Source: Pyropia haitanensis (lineage: Eukaryota > Rhodophyta > Bangiophyceae > Bangiales > Bangiaceae). From it: a DNA stretch of 64,000 nucleotides. This document shows, one piece after another, positions 11,637 through 21,217 of the stretch. The notes beneath the pieces were generated by a model. That model was given only the letters and a program-made list of their open reading frames with translations, did no database searches and was not told the origin of the DNA. Positions within the stretch are counted from its first letter, which is position 1; every line of letters starts with the position of its first letter. Location of the stretch: contig SDUX01000001.1 in the NCBI GenBank assembly GCA_008729055.1, forward strand, positions 3,015,206 to 3,079,205, given 5' to 3'. A program made the position numbers and the translations under genes.

Positions 11637-12234
11637 TGACTCGAATGCTGATTCTTCCTGTAACCGGCTCTGTTTATTTTGTCGGTCGGCCGCGCGGGGC
11701 GCGCGGCTTGGCCGCGGGCGGGCTGCCTTCGGCGCGTGGGGCTGTCGGTCTCCTCCCCCGCTGCGGCGCGGCGGCGCCTCCCCCGCCACGCCCGTGGCGG
11801 CCCTTCGCCCGTGCGTGCGTTTGTCCTACGCACCGGCGGTCGTGGCCGGCGGCGGGATGGGGGGGTCGCGCCCGTTGTGGACTGCACCGGGCGTCTCCCC
11901 CCTCCCCTCCGACTGCCACGCCCGCCCTGCGCGGCGGCCTCTCCCGGCTGCTGCGTTTGCCTCTCCTCTCTCGGCGCTGCTGTCGGCGTGGGCGCTGCAG
12001 CTGCGGTGACCGCGGTGCGCGCGCCGGCGGCGCGCGCGCACCGCAATTCGCCCCCCTGCTTCTACCCCCGTCTGGCAGCGGCGCCCCCGCATGCGCGTGT
12101 GCGCACCGGCGCCCCGGCACCCTGCAAGGGGCACCGGCGCGGGGGCGGCGCGACGCGCCGCGGCATAAGACCCGCGGCGCGGGACGGACCACCGCCGGCC
12201 GCACTGGCCGGCAGCGTCCTTTCTCCTCGCGCTT
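11637..12234 (+). repeat. Split direct repeat A1 of the DIRS element
   Basis: This 598-bp repeat begins TGACTCGAATGCTGATTC and ends CTCCTCGCGCTT. It matches A2 over the same length with no difference I can see. It probably carries the element's promoter; the only AT-leaning motif is CGGCATAAGACC near its 3' end. ORF1 starts about 90 bp downstream. Confidence 0.9.
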
Positions 12235-12322
12235 GCCTGCCTGCTCGCGCGAGGCGAAACTCCCCCCCTCCCGGGTACGCCCGTGGCTCCGTGACACGCT
12301 CCGTCGGCCTTGCCGGCGCACC

Positions 12323-13522
12323 ATGCCTGGTGACGCTGTCGACCCCCCCCCACCGGGGCAAGTCGCCACCGACGCTGACGACGCCGCTGCACTGCGCGCG
12401 CGCCTCCACGACGTGGAGGCGCGCCTGACGCAGACGCAAGGCGACCTGTCGGCGGCACAGCAGACCATCACCGCCCTACATGCCGTCGCCCCGCGCGACG
12501 AGGGCGGCGACGGCCGAGCGCCAATTGGCACTGGCGCTGGAGGCAGCCCGCCGCTTGACGGCGTCACAGCCAACCCGCGCGGCGCCGGGGGCGCCCCCGC
12601 GGCAGCGGCGGGCCCGCCCCCCGCACCGGCCAACGACCGCGCAGCCGCGGGCCCCGCCGGGGGGCCCGCCGGTGCCGACGACGTCCCGTTGGGCGACGAC
12701 GCCTTCGCCGACTACGTCAACACGGACGACGGAGACCGCGAGTCCGACGGCGCCGGCGGTTGGGCCCAGCAGCGCTGGGGCGGGCAGCTCGCGGGCGGCC
12801 GCTCGCCCGCCATCGGCGGCGGCCGCCGGACCATCGACGAAGCAGGCGCGTACGACGACGGCTTTGACTTCCGCACGCGGTTCTCGCCTGACGACTGGCT
12901 GCAGTCGTTTGACATCCCCCGCAGCGTCCTGCGACCTGACGGCCTGCCCATGCCATTTACGCCGTGCGACCCCGTCCACACGGCGACGTTCACCATCGGC
13001 AGCCGCGACGAGATCGAGGCCCGTCACCTCTACTGCACCCTCGCGTGGACTCAGTCGGCCTTCAACGACCTCCTCGCAGCGCAGCACGCCATCGGCAACA
13101 CCAAGGAGCTCCTCGAGGAGCTCGTCGAGTACCTCGTCGGTTGCACGCGCCGCATCTACGCGCTTGGCGTCTCCCGGTACGACTACCTCGCGTTGCGGCA
13201 GTCCGAGCCCAACCTCGCGGACGCATTTGCGCACGCCGACGCCGTCCCCCGCAACTCTCTCCGCGGAGACGGCGCACGGCGGTTCATCTCGCGCGTCGTC
13301 CGCGCCGAGACCGCCGCGTCAGCTAAGGTGGGCGCCGCCGAGCGGGGCTTCACGTACCCGCAGCGCGCCAACCGCACTGTCGCCCCGGCAGCCGGTCGCG
13401 CCCGCTCCCCTGTCCGCCGCGGCGCCGGCGGAGGTGCCGTTGGCCGCGGAGGAGCCCGTGGTGGCGGCGCTGGCCGTGGCGGAGGCGCCGGCGGCCGCGG
13501 TCGTGGCGGTGGCCGCGCCTAG
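12323..13522 (+). CDS. DIRS ORF1, gag-like protein
   Basis: This 399-residue protein starts at ATG 12323 in a good context (GCACCATG). Residues about 22-50 form a heptad-like helix (ALRARLHDVEARLTQTQGDL), a likely coiled coil for oligomerisation. A Pro/Ala/Gly linker follows, then a folded, Trp/Phe-containing region (about 165-330) with many helices. The C-terminus is a run of RGG/GRGG repeats that should bind RNA. No CCHC knuckle is seen, which is usual for DIRS elements. In the first position of a DIRS element it is best read as the structural gag analogue. The open frame extends upstream through A1 to 11360, but that part has no ATG-led coding character. Confidence 0.8.
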   Translation: MPGDAVDPPPPGQVATDADDAAALRARLHDVEARLTQTQGDLSAAQQTITALHAVAPRDEGGDGRAPIGTGAGGSPPLDGVTANPRGAGGAPAAAAGPPPAPANDRAAAGPAGGPAGADDVPLGDDAFADYVNTDDGDRESDGAGGWAQQRWGGQLAGGRSPAIGGGRRTIDEAGAYDDGFDFRTRFSPDDWLQSFDIPRSVLRPDGLPMPFTPCDPVHTATFTIGSRDEIEARHLYCTLAWTQSAFNDLLAAQHAIGNTKELLEELVEYLVGCTRRIYALGVSRYDYLALRQSEPNLADAFAHADAVPRNSLRGDGARRFISRVVRAETAASAKVGAAERGFTYPQRANRTVAPAAGRARSPVRRGAGGGAVGRGGARGGGAGRGGGAGGRGRGGGRA

Positions 13523-13581
13523 AAGCCTTTCTCCCGCGCCGGGGCTTCTTCCCCCCCGCCGCGGGTACCCGCCGAGGGAAG

Positions 13582-15585
13582 ATGGGCGGCGGAAAGCACC
13601 GCCGCCGCCGGCACAAGCCCAAGCTGCCACGGCACAGCAACCGGGACGTGCCTGTGTACGAGGCCTTGAAGGCCGCCCTGCCGCGATGGCTGCAGCTGGG
13701 CGTGTCATCATGGGTCGCGGACACAATACGGGACGGGGTCAAGATCGAGTGGCGCGAGGTTCCCACCCCGTTCCACTCCCCCGAGTACCCGTTGAACGCG
13801 GAGGACACGGCGTTCCTCCGCGGAGAGATCCAACGGGGGTTGGACAACCTGTACATCGAGGAGCTGACCGACCCCGACGAGATAGAACGACTGGTCTGCG
13901 TGTCTTCGGCCTTCGTAGCCCACACGGCCCAGAAGCCCAGAGCGGTCTACGACTACAAGCACATCAACAGCTTCACGGAGACCGCCAGCTGCAAGTACGA
14001 GACGCTACCGGAGCTGGCTCAGTCCCTGCGCCCCAACGACGCCCTCCTGACGTGGGACGTGAAGGACGCCTACCACCACCTCACCCTGCGCGAGGAGGAC
14101 CGCACGTACCTAGCGTTTCGATGCCTTGGCCGCTTCTTCAAGCCCATCACCATGCCCTTTGGCCTGGCGCCAGCGCCATTGACGTGGACAAAGGTGATGC
14201 GCCCCATCGTTCAAGTGCTGCGGGAGCGGGGGTTTCGCATGATGGCGTACGTAGACGACTTTGGCGGCGCGCCCCCCTCCCCTCCCGGGCAGCCCGCGAC
14301 CAAGGCTCAAGCCGTCGCCGCGTACAAGATGGTGGAACGCCTCTTTGGCGACCTGGGTCTGAAGATGCACCCGGTCAAGGGAACCCGCGACGGGCCAACG
14401 CAAGTTCGCCTGCTGGGCCACCTCGTAGACACCCGTCTGGCCCGCTTCCTTCTTCCCGACGACCGTGTGGACAAGATCGCGGCTATGGCAGTCGGCCTCT
14501 CCCGACGCGCATCGGCGCACCGGCGCTGGGTGAACTTCGTCGCCCTGCGCCAGTTCTGCGGGACGGCCGTATCCACCACGCTGTCCGTGCCGTCGGCGCG
14601 CTACCACTTGCGCTCCCTGTTCACGGCGATGAAGCTTCGCACCGGCACGTCGGTCGACGTCCGACTCGGCCGCCAAGCGTTGACGGACCTACGCTGGTGG
14701 ACCGAGCTGCAATCCCATGCAGCAACCGGCCGCCCCCTCTGGCCAGGCGCGGTGTCAATGACGCTGGACACGGACGCCAGCAGCCTGGGCTGGGGCGCTG
14801 TCCTCAACCAAGGCACGGAGGCGCGTGGCTTCCACGGCCTGGATCGGAACGGGTTGCACATCAACTGCCTCGAGCTCGGCGCCGTAACGCTCGCCCTCGC
14901 CTCCTTCCGCCACCTCATCCCAGCTGGAACTATCCTCCGCCTTCGCACCGACTCTATGGTGGCGCTTGGGGTCATCCAAGCGGGCTCTTCACGCTCCTCG
15001 GTTCTCATGGACCACATGAGAGAGCTGCACAAGCTGTGCGAGGACATGCAGGTGGAGCTGCGGGTCGAGCACGTCTCGTCGGTTTTGAACGAGTGGGCGG
15101 ACAGACTGTCACGCGAGAACGACTCGACGGACTGGACCCTCAACTCGTCAGCCTTCGACCGGCTGGACGCGCTCTTCGGTCCGCACACCGTCGACCTGTT
15201 TGCGTCGGACCTGACCGCCCGGTGCGCGCGGTTTTACTCCCGCTGGCTTTGCCCCGGCGCTCTGGGCATCAACGCCCTCGCCCACTCGTGGGTCAACGAG
15301 AACTGCTGGGCCAACCCGCCTTTCCACCTCGTCGGCGCGGTTATCAGCCGCATCGTGGCCACCAACGCAACGGTCACGCTGATCGCGCCGGAGTGGAGAG
15401 CGCAGCCCTGGTGGCAGCGGGCGATGGATGGGTGCCGAGAATGGCAGCGCCTGCCCCTCGCGGACGGCGTCTACAGTCGCGGTTCACGATCGATGTCGGC
15501 GCCGCCCCCTTCCTGGCGGACTGTGGCATTCCGCTTCGCGGCAACCCCGCATTGCGCAACGACTCGCAACGCTGGGAGCTGCTGA
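13582..15585 (+). CDS. DIRS ORF2, reverse transcriptase-RNase H-methyltransferase-like
   Basis: This 667-residue polyprotein starts at ATG 13582, 59 bp after ORF1 stops. The reverse transcriptase covers about residues 60-330, with FVAHTAQKPRAVYDYKHIN, a MPFGLAPAP motif and the catalytic YVDDF near residue 222. RNase H follows (about 390-520): LDTDASSLGWGAVL with the first Asp near 395, ELGAVTLAL, RTDS and a terminal NEWADRLSR carrying the last acidic residue. The final domain (about 535-640) has FGPHTVDLFAS and an NPPF motif near 578. It corresponds to the Dam-like methyltransferase-related domain found in DIRS and PAT elements. No protease or DDE integrase is present. The stop codon overlaps the start of ORF3 (TGATG). 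Confidence 0.9.
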   Translation: MGGGKHRRRRHKPKLPRHSNRDVPVYEALKAALPRWLQLGVSSWVADTIRDGVKIEWREVPTPFHSPEYPLNAEDTAFLRGEIQRGLDNLYIEELTDPDEIERLVCVSSAFVAHTAQKPRAVYDYKHINSFTETASCKYETLPELAQSLRPNDALLTWDVKDAYHHLTLREEDRTYLAFRCLGRFFKPITMPFGLAPAPLTWTKVMRPIVQVLRERGFRMMAYVDDFGGAPPSPPGQPATKAQAVAAYKMVERLFGDLGLKMHPVKGTRDGPTQVRLLGHLVDTRLARFLLPDDRVDKIAAMAVGLSRRASAHRRWVNFVALRQFCGTAVSTTLSVPSARYHLRSLFTAMKLRTGTSVDVRLGRQALTDLRWWTELQSHAATGRPLWPGAVSMTLDTDASSLGWGAVLNQGTEARGFHGLDRNGLHINCLELGAVTLALASFRHLIPAGTILRLRTDSMVALGVIQAGSSRSSVLMDHMRELHKLCEDMQVELRVEHVSSVLNEWADRLSRENDSTDWTLNSSAFDRLDALFGPHTVDLFASDLTARCARFYSRWLCPGALGINALAHSWVNENCWANPPFHLVGAVISRIVATNATVTLIAPEWRAQPWWQRAMDGCREWQRLPLADGVYSRGSRSMSAPPPSWRTVAFRFAATPHCATTRNAGSC

Positions 15586-16622
15586 TGCGTCGTGTAGTGC
15601 AGCCCGTTGTAGCGGACCTTCACGACCCGGCCGGCGCGGTCACCTTGTTGCTGCAGGGCTATCGCCCAAGCACGCACAAGTCCTACATGTCCAAATGCCG
15701 CGCCTTCTTCCGCTACTGCGCCACCCACCACCGCTCCCCGCTGCCGGCGTCCCCCGAGACCATGATTGGGTACATCCTCTTCGAGCTGCAACGCGGCGCG
15801 TTGTCGCCGCCCTCGCTGGCCAAGTACCTCTCGGCGGTGGCGTCCCTCCACCGCCTGGCGGGTCACGATGACCCCACCAAAGACAAGCTGGTCCAGCTGG
15901 CGATATTCGGTTTTCGTGCCCACGCCTTGGAGCGGGCCGGCGGTGAGTTGGCACTGCTCCGTATGCCACTGCCTGCAGCATACATTCTGAAGGTGTGCGA
16001 CCTTGGCCTCAACACGCCAGACACCCACCTCCAGCTCCAATGCGCCGGCCTGGCCCTTTGCTACGTCCTGTTTAATAGGCCGGGCGCCGCCGCCTGCATG
16101 CGGCGGTGCGATGTGGCGTTCACGGACCAGGGCATGGAGCTGCAGGTGGTGGACTTCAAGCTGGCGTTGAGGACCGGCCGCGAGCGGCTCGCTTTTACCG
16201 TCCCCGTCGACGTAGACCCGTCCAAGCCCGACAAGGTGGCGAACCTCATCCGCCTGGTCGTGGACCGCCACGACGCGGCCGGCCGTCACCCACGCGCCCT
16301 CCTCTTCGCGGACCCGGCACTCCCCGCGCCGGCGCGGCGCTTCTGGCTGGCTGCCCGGGTCACTAACACGTGGCTCAAGCTCGTCATGCGGCTGCTGCCG
16401 CTGCACGTGCCACTGGGCGGCCGCTATCAAGGACACTCCCTGCGTAGCGGCGCAGGGACGGAGGCCTATGCAATTGGCCTCCCCATCCCCATGATAGCGG
16501 AAATGATGGGGCACGCGTCGGTCGAGACGACGCTGCGGAACTACGTCAAGACGCGGTGGCGCGCCACCGCGGAGGCCCGGGAGGTGCTGGGGAGGTACCT
16601 CCCCAACAATCTCCGACTTTGA
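15585..16622 (+). CDS. DIRS ORF3, tyrosine recombinase
   Basis: This 345-residue recombinase should integrate the circular cDNA. ATG 15585 shares its A with the last base of the ORF2 stop, which suggests reinitiation after termination. The N-terminal core-binding region (about residues 20-125) has STHKSYMSKCRAFFRYC. The catalytic set is visible: Arg165 (FNRPGA), His284 and Arg287 (GHSLRSG), His310 (MMGHAS) and the nucleophile Tyr320 (RNYVK). The same frame is open far upstream (from 12480), but that part is the antiphase shadow of ORF1 and ORF2. The gene ends one base before B1. All five catalytic positions are intact. Confidence 0.9.
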   Translation: MRRVVQPVVADLHDPAGAVTLLLQGYRPSTHKSYMSKCRAFFRYCATHHRSPLPASPETMIGYILFELQRGALSPPSLAKYLSAVASLHRLAGHDDPTKDKLVQLAIFGFRAHALERAGGELALLRMPLPAAYILKVCDLGLNTPDTHLQLQCAGLALCYVLFNRPGAAACMRRCDVAFTDQGMELQVVDFKLALRTGRERLAFTVPVDVDPSKPDKVANLIRLVVDRHDAAGRHPRALLFADPALPAPARRFWLAARVTNTWLKLVMRLLPLHVPLGGRYQGHSLRSGAGTEAYAIGLPIPMIAEMMGHASVETTLRNYVKTRWRATAEAREVLGRYLPNNLRL

Positions 16623-16653
16623 TGGCGCCACTTCCCCTCGTACACCCTGGTTA
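16623..16653 (+). repeat. Split direct repeat B1 of the DIRS element
   Basis: This 31-bp repeat (TGGCGCCACTTCCCCTCG...) directly abuts A2. It is identical to B2 and represents the copied right end joined to the copied left end. Confidence 0.85.
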
Positions 16654-17251
16654 TGACTCGAATGCTGATTCTTCCTGTAACCGGCTCTGTTTATTTTGTC
16701 GGTCGGCCGCGCGGGGCGCGCGGCTTGGCCGCGGGCGGGCTGCCTTCGGCGCGTGGGGCTGTCGGTCTCCTCCCCCGCTGCGGCGCGGCGGCGCCTCCCC
16801 CGCCACGCCCGTGGCGGCCCTTCGCCCGTGCGTGCGTTTGTCCTACGCACCGGCGGTCGTGGCCGGCGGCGGGATGGGGGGGTCGCGCCCGTTGTGGACT
16901 GCACCGGGCGTCTCCCCCCTCCCCTCCGACTGCCACGCCCGCCCTGCGCGGCGGCCTCTCCCGGCTGCTGCGTTTGCCTCTCCTCTCTCGGCGCTGCTGT
17001 CGGCGTGGGCGCTGCAGCTGCGGTGACCGCGGTGCGCGCGCCGGCGGCGCGCGCGCACCGCAATTCGCCCCCCTGCTTCTACCCCCGTCTGGCAGCGGCG
17101 CCCCCGCATGCGCGTGTGCGCACCGGCGCCCCGGCACCCTGCAAGGGGCACCGGCGCGGGGGCGGCGCGACGCGCCGCGGCATAAGACCCGCGGCGCGGG
17201 ACGGACCACCGCCGGCCGCACTGGCCGGCAGCGTCCTTTCTCCTCGCGCTT
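16654..17251 (+). repeat. Split direct repeat A2 of the DIRS element
   Basis: This is the second 598-bp copy of A1. After its last shared bases (CGCGCTT) the sequence diverges from that following A1, which fixes the repeat boundary. Confidence 0.9.
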
Positions 17252-17443
17252 CCCTCCCGCCCGCCTCTCAACGCTCAAGGCTGCAGCACCCCGAGGGTTT
17301 ATGCGCCCATCTCCTCATGCGACCTGTACCTTTATCTCTCTGCCTATCCTGTGGGGCCGACCTGCTTAGCGGGTCAGTCAGTTGGCGGCCCTGGGGGGCG
17401 CCTTCCTAGCCCACTCAAGGAAATATAGTAAATGTCACGTTCT

Positions 17444-17474
17444 TGGCGCCACTTCCCCTCGTACACCCTGGTTA
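17444..17474 (+). repeat. Split direct repeat B2, right end of the DIRS element
   Basis: This is the second 31-bp copy of B1, ending CACCCTGGTTA. The element's right terminus is inferred to be here. The 192 bp between A2 and B2 contain a lower-GC patch (AAATATAGTAAATG). Confidence 0.8.
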
Positions 17475-18825
17475 CCTCCACCGCGGTTTGGGCCTGGGCC
17501 TACTCCGCGGCGCCGCCGCGCGGGGCCACCCTCGGGGGGGGGCGCGGCCGTCCCCCTTCCTCTACGCCACTCACGCGGTCGGCCAGGTCACCAGCCGGTC
17601 ACCCACCATTGCATCCCCCGCCTCTTCTTGCATGCAATGGTGAGGGCTGTGGCTGTCCGGACGACTTAGGCTCCACCTCCCCCAATCTGCGCCCACGCCA
17701 CTTGGCGCGCCCGCCTCGACGGGCCCAGAGCGTGCATCGGATCATCTCTTCCTCTTCCGGAGGGGGCTGGGGAGGGGGGGGGGGGCACGGACCTGGGGCA
17801 ATTGCCCGGAGGGGCGGGTAGAGCGGCGGTCGCCGTAGCCGCCGCTCCACTTGGCGCGCAGTTGACGACCAGCACGGCCGCGGAGGTGCTTTCAACGCGG
17901 GCGTGGGCGCACGACCCCCCCCAGCCGGTGAAAGCACCCCCCGTATGGACACGCCGGCAGTACACGCCGCCTGACCGGCCGCCGCGGGCCGCGGCGTTGC
18001 CCCCTCCGTACATACCGCGGGGGGCGGCCTCCTGTCGTGGTGCGATAGACTTCTTCATTGGTGGGGGAAATAGGGGCGTGCGGGAGAGGGGAGGGGGGGA
18101 GGTCGTCGGCGTCGCCAGCCGCGTGCCGCCTGTACCACGGCATCCGCACGAGCCTCAGGAATACGGCGGACAGCGCGCCGTCGCGTCGCACGCGACGGCG
18201 GTCTCGCCCGCGGTGGCGGGCGGTGGCGGTGGCGGTGGCCGTGACCGCCAACCGCTCCCCCCCCCCCCGCCCCCGCTTCTTGCGTTGCAGGGGCGTGGCG
18301 AGGTCGCCACGCGGCCCCTCGCGGGTGGCCGCGCGAGTGGCCGCGTACCCGACCGTGTGCGGGCGGGGGGGCCCCACGGTGTCCATGCCGGTGGCTCTTG
18401 TGGGCACCTGCCGGCGGTCGTGGACGGGCGTGACGGCGCACGCGGAGCTCGTCGCCAGCCACAGGCCCGGCGGGCCGCCCCTTCCCCCCCCACCACCCCG
18501 AAGCAACCCTCCATTGGCGACACCCCCACCCCCCCTCCCCCCCTCCCCTTCTCCCACCGGCGGGTCCTCCCACGAACGCTCTTGCTGGGTTCTGGCGTCG
18601 CTATAGAGTCCCTCCTTCGGTCCAAGCCGCCCCCGCGGCTTGCGCCGGCTCCGCGACCGACGCGGTCGTCCGGCTCACCGCACCACCACCACCGCCGCCG
18701 CCGCGACCTGCTCCCCACACCCGGAGAGCTCGCATCCCCAACGCTCCCGCCTCGCTCCTCTTCCTTCCTCCCCCGCTCCCTCACGGGCGTGGCCCGTAGA
18801 GCAGCGGCCGTGTCGACGCGGCACC
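17475..18825. other. Intergenic right of the retroelement
   Basis: I see no recognisable gene. Translations are Pro/Arg/Gly-rich in every frame. It would include the promoter and leader of the plus-strand gene that follows. Confidence 0.5.
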
Positions 18826-20413
18826 ATGCGGTTTGCGTGCCTGGCGCCGGTCGTCGCGGCGCCGCCGCGGCGGTCGCAGACGACACCCCCCCCGGCAGGA
18901 TGGGTGGCGAGCCCACCGGCGGTCCCCGTGGTGCCTCCGTCGTCGCTCTCCGCGCCGGCAGAGCCGCCGCGCCGATGGCGGTCGCCGGCATCGTCACCGG
19001 TCTCGTCGGCGGCCTCCTCCTCCACCTCCTCGTCGGCGGCCGCCGGTGGCGGTGGCGAGAACGGGGGTGGCGGGTGGGCGCCACCCGCCGCTGTTGGCGG
19101 GCCGCTGGTCCCGCGGACGCGCCTCGCGGCGGCTATCGCGCCGCCGCCCAGCCCTTCGCGGCGCTACGCCCTCTCGCCCACCCCCTGCCCCGCGGGGGGC
19201 GTGGCCCGTGCGGGTACCGCCCCCGGCCTGGCCGTCCTGGCCACCGTCCCCGGCGGCGGCGGCGCCAACGACGGCGTGGCGGTGGCCGCCCTTCGGCACC
19301 GCCGCCGACGTCCCTCCCGCGCCACCCCCCCGTCACCGCGGACCGACGACGAGACGCCAATCTACCACCGCCACCGCCGCCGCAGCTCCCAAACATCACC
19401 CCCGTTGCCGCAGACGGACGACGAGGCGCCGGCGCATCGGCGCCGCCGCTCCACCCGCCTCTCCTCCTCTCCGTGGGTGGACGATGATAGCGAGGTGGAC
19501 GGGAGCGGCGGCTCCCACGCGGGCCTCCGGCTGTCGGTCGAGCGGCGGCGGCGGCCGTCGGCGTCGCCCCCATCGTCACCAGACGATGGGCCGTGGGCGG
19601 TGGCGCCGGCGGTGGCACCAGCGCCGCCGCCGCCGCCGCGGTCGCGGCGGCCAAGCCACGCCGTCGGGCGGCATCGGCGGGCTCGGCTGGCGGCCGCAGC
19701 CACGGCCGCGCACCCAGGCCACTGCTCCTTTGCGGGCGGCGGCGGCGTGTGGTCCCGCCGCGCGGCGGGACGCGAGGCCCACCGGTGGCGGGTGGGGGGG
19801 ATCGATGCCCTGCCGGCGCCCCGCGACGGGCGCCGGAGCCGTGGGTGGTGGCCCGCCACTCGGCGGGCCCCTGACCCCAGCGACGAAGACGCTGTCGACT
19901 TTGGCAATGAATGGGAGAACCGCCCCGGCGGAGGCGGCCGCCGCGGCCGCTGGTGGCGCCGCGCGGCGGCGGCCGCGCCGGCGGCAGCCTCGTCCGACGG
20001 CGGCCGCCCGTGGGAGGCGGGCACGTCATCGCCGCTGACGCGGTCGGCGTCGGGTGGGAGTGGTCCCCCGGGCACCCCCGAGACGGTGGCCACCTGGGTT
20101 ACTGGGGAAGGGGTTAGCAGCGGCGTACCCCCACCCGCAGCCCCAGTCAGCGACAGCGGCGCCGCGTGGCCCGTTGACACGGGCGCCAAGGCCGCCGCCG
20201 CGTGGCCCGTCGACACGGGCGGCGAGGCCGCCGCAGCCGCATCCGACACGGTGGACAACGCCCACGGCTGGTCTGCCGGCCACGCCTGGGCGGCTGGCGG
20301 CGGGTGGGCGGGTACCCACCCGCGCGCCAGCGAGAGCCACTCGTACCACGGCGGCGGATGGGCCACCGCGGTGGCGGGCTCGTGGACTGACGGCAGCGGC
20401 GGCGGCGGCGGCT

Positions 20414-20446
<33 letters not shown>

Positions 20447-20688
20447 GCATTGCCTCCACCTCCGCAACGGCGGGCAACCCGCCGCGGCACCTCTGCCGCG
20501 TGCCCGGCGTGGTTCGGCTACCCGCCCTACCGGTGCGGCGGCCAGCCGCAGGGACGGGCGCCCCAGCACGCCGCGACAGCGACGACGACTCCGATACCTG
20601 CACCGACGATGACGGGCCGCCATCGGTGGAAACCGACCGGGTGCTGTCCTACCTGTCGGACGAGTATCTTGCGTTTGCGGTGGCGTAG
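18826..20688 (+). CDS. Hypothetical low-complexity protein with acidic C-terminus
   Basis: I do not recognise a family. ATG 18826 (GCACCATGC) opens a 620-residue frame. The most coding-like parts are a repeated acidic/basic pattern at about residues 165-225 (TDDETPIY, TDDEAPAH, WVDDDSEVDG), two WPVDTG repeats near 445-460, a Gly run near 525-540 and an acidic tail RRDSDDDSDTCTDDDG ending VLSYLSDEYLAFAVA. Most of the chain is predicted to be disordered. An alternative reading exists near the start: the other plus frame at 18975-19040 encodes a strongly hydrophobic segment (MAVAGIVTGLVGGLLLHLL) that would be a membrane anchor, so an intron or run-length error could join that frame to the acidic part. 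The start and N-terminal sequence are therefore uncertain. Confidence 0.5.
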
Positions 20689-21217
20689 GGGGGGGGGCGG
20701 CGGACGAAAAGGAAGGCAGGGGGGGGGGGGGGGGTAGGGGAAGAGGGTAGCGACCGGCGGGGGACACACGTGGCGCAAGGTGGCGGGGTGGCTGAGCGCC
20801 GTGCACGGGAGGTAGTGGCGCGCGATGGGGGTACACCGCTGCGCGTCAGTGGGCGGGCGGCGGGGATGGACGGCCGGCCCGTGGGACGGCCTGGGGGGGG
20901 GCAGTTGAGCGGGGGGGGGCGACCACTCTGAGCGCGCCAGCCGCCGCCCCCCGCCGTCGGGGATGACTCATAACAGACGGAGGGTTGGTCACTGCTTGCA
21001 ACCGCACGAGTGCGTCCAGCCGCCCACCGCCCTCACCAGAGCCGCCCCCCCGCGCCAGAGGGGCCCGCCGCCTGCCCACAAGACCGACGCGGTCTCACCT
21101 CAGCGACACGCGACACGCACAGCCGCAACCACACCGCCAAACGCCACCGCGTAAGCCACGAGCACGCGCCAGCCCTCCCCCCTTCTCCCCCCCCCCCCCC
21201 CCCCCTCCTCCAAACCC
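20689..21217. other. Convergent intergenic region
   Basis: It is the shared 3' flank of two convergent genes. It holds G runs (20719-20733) on the left and a C run (21188-21204) on the right. No gene is seen. Confidence 0.6.

Larger units (their letters stand above)
11637..17474 (+). mobile_element. DIRS-order retrotransposon with PAT/Ngaro-type split direct repeats, apparently complete
   Basis: The element is about 5.84 kb with the order A1 (11637-12234), three ORFs, B1 (16623-16653), A2 (16654-17251), a 192-bp spacer, B2 (17444-17474). The coding set is gag-like, RT-RNase H-methyltransferase-like and tyrosine recombinase; there is no protease and no DDE integrase. This is diagnostic of the DIRS order, whose cDNA circle is inserted by the recombinase without a target duplication, and none is seen here. 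The B1-A2 junction reads as the joined ends (B2-A1) of a circle, as expected for split repeats. All three ORFs are open and the two A repeats have the same length, so the copy looks young. The spacer between A2 and B2 is not part of the textbook PAT layout. Confidence 0.9.

Noticed and set aside
12480..15584. N-terminal two thirds of a 1380-codon frame ending at 16622
   Set aside because: It overlaps ORF1 and ORF2 out of phase and shows no domain; only the part from ATG 15585 is the recombinase.
11637..17474. LTR retrotransposon (Ty1 or Ty3 type)
   Set aside because: There is no protease or DDE integrase, and the short B repeats plus tyrosine recombinase point to the DIRS order.
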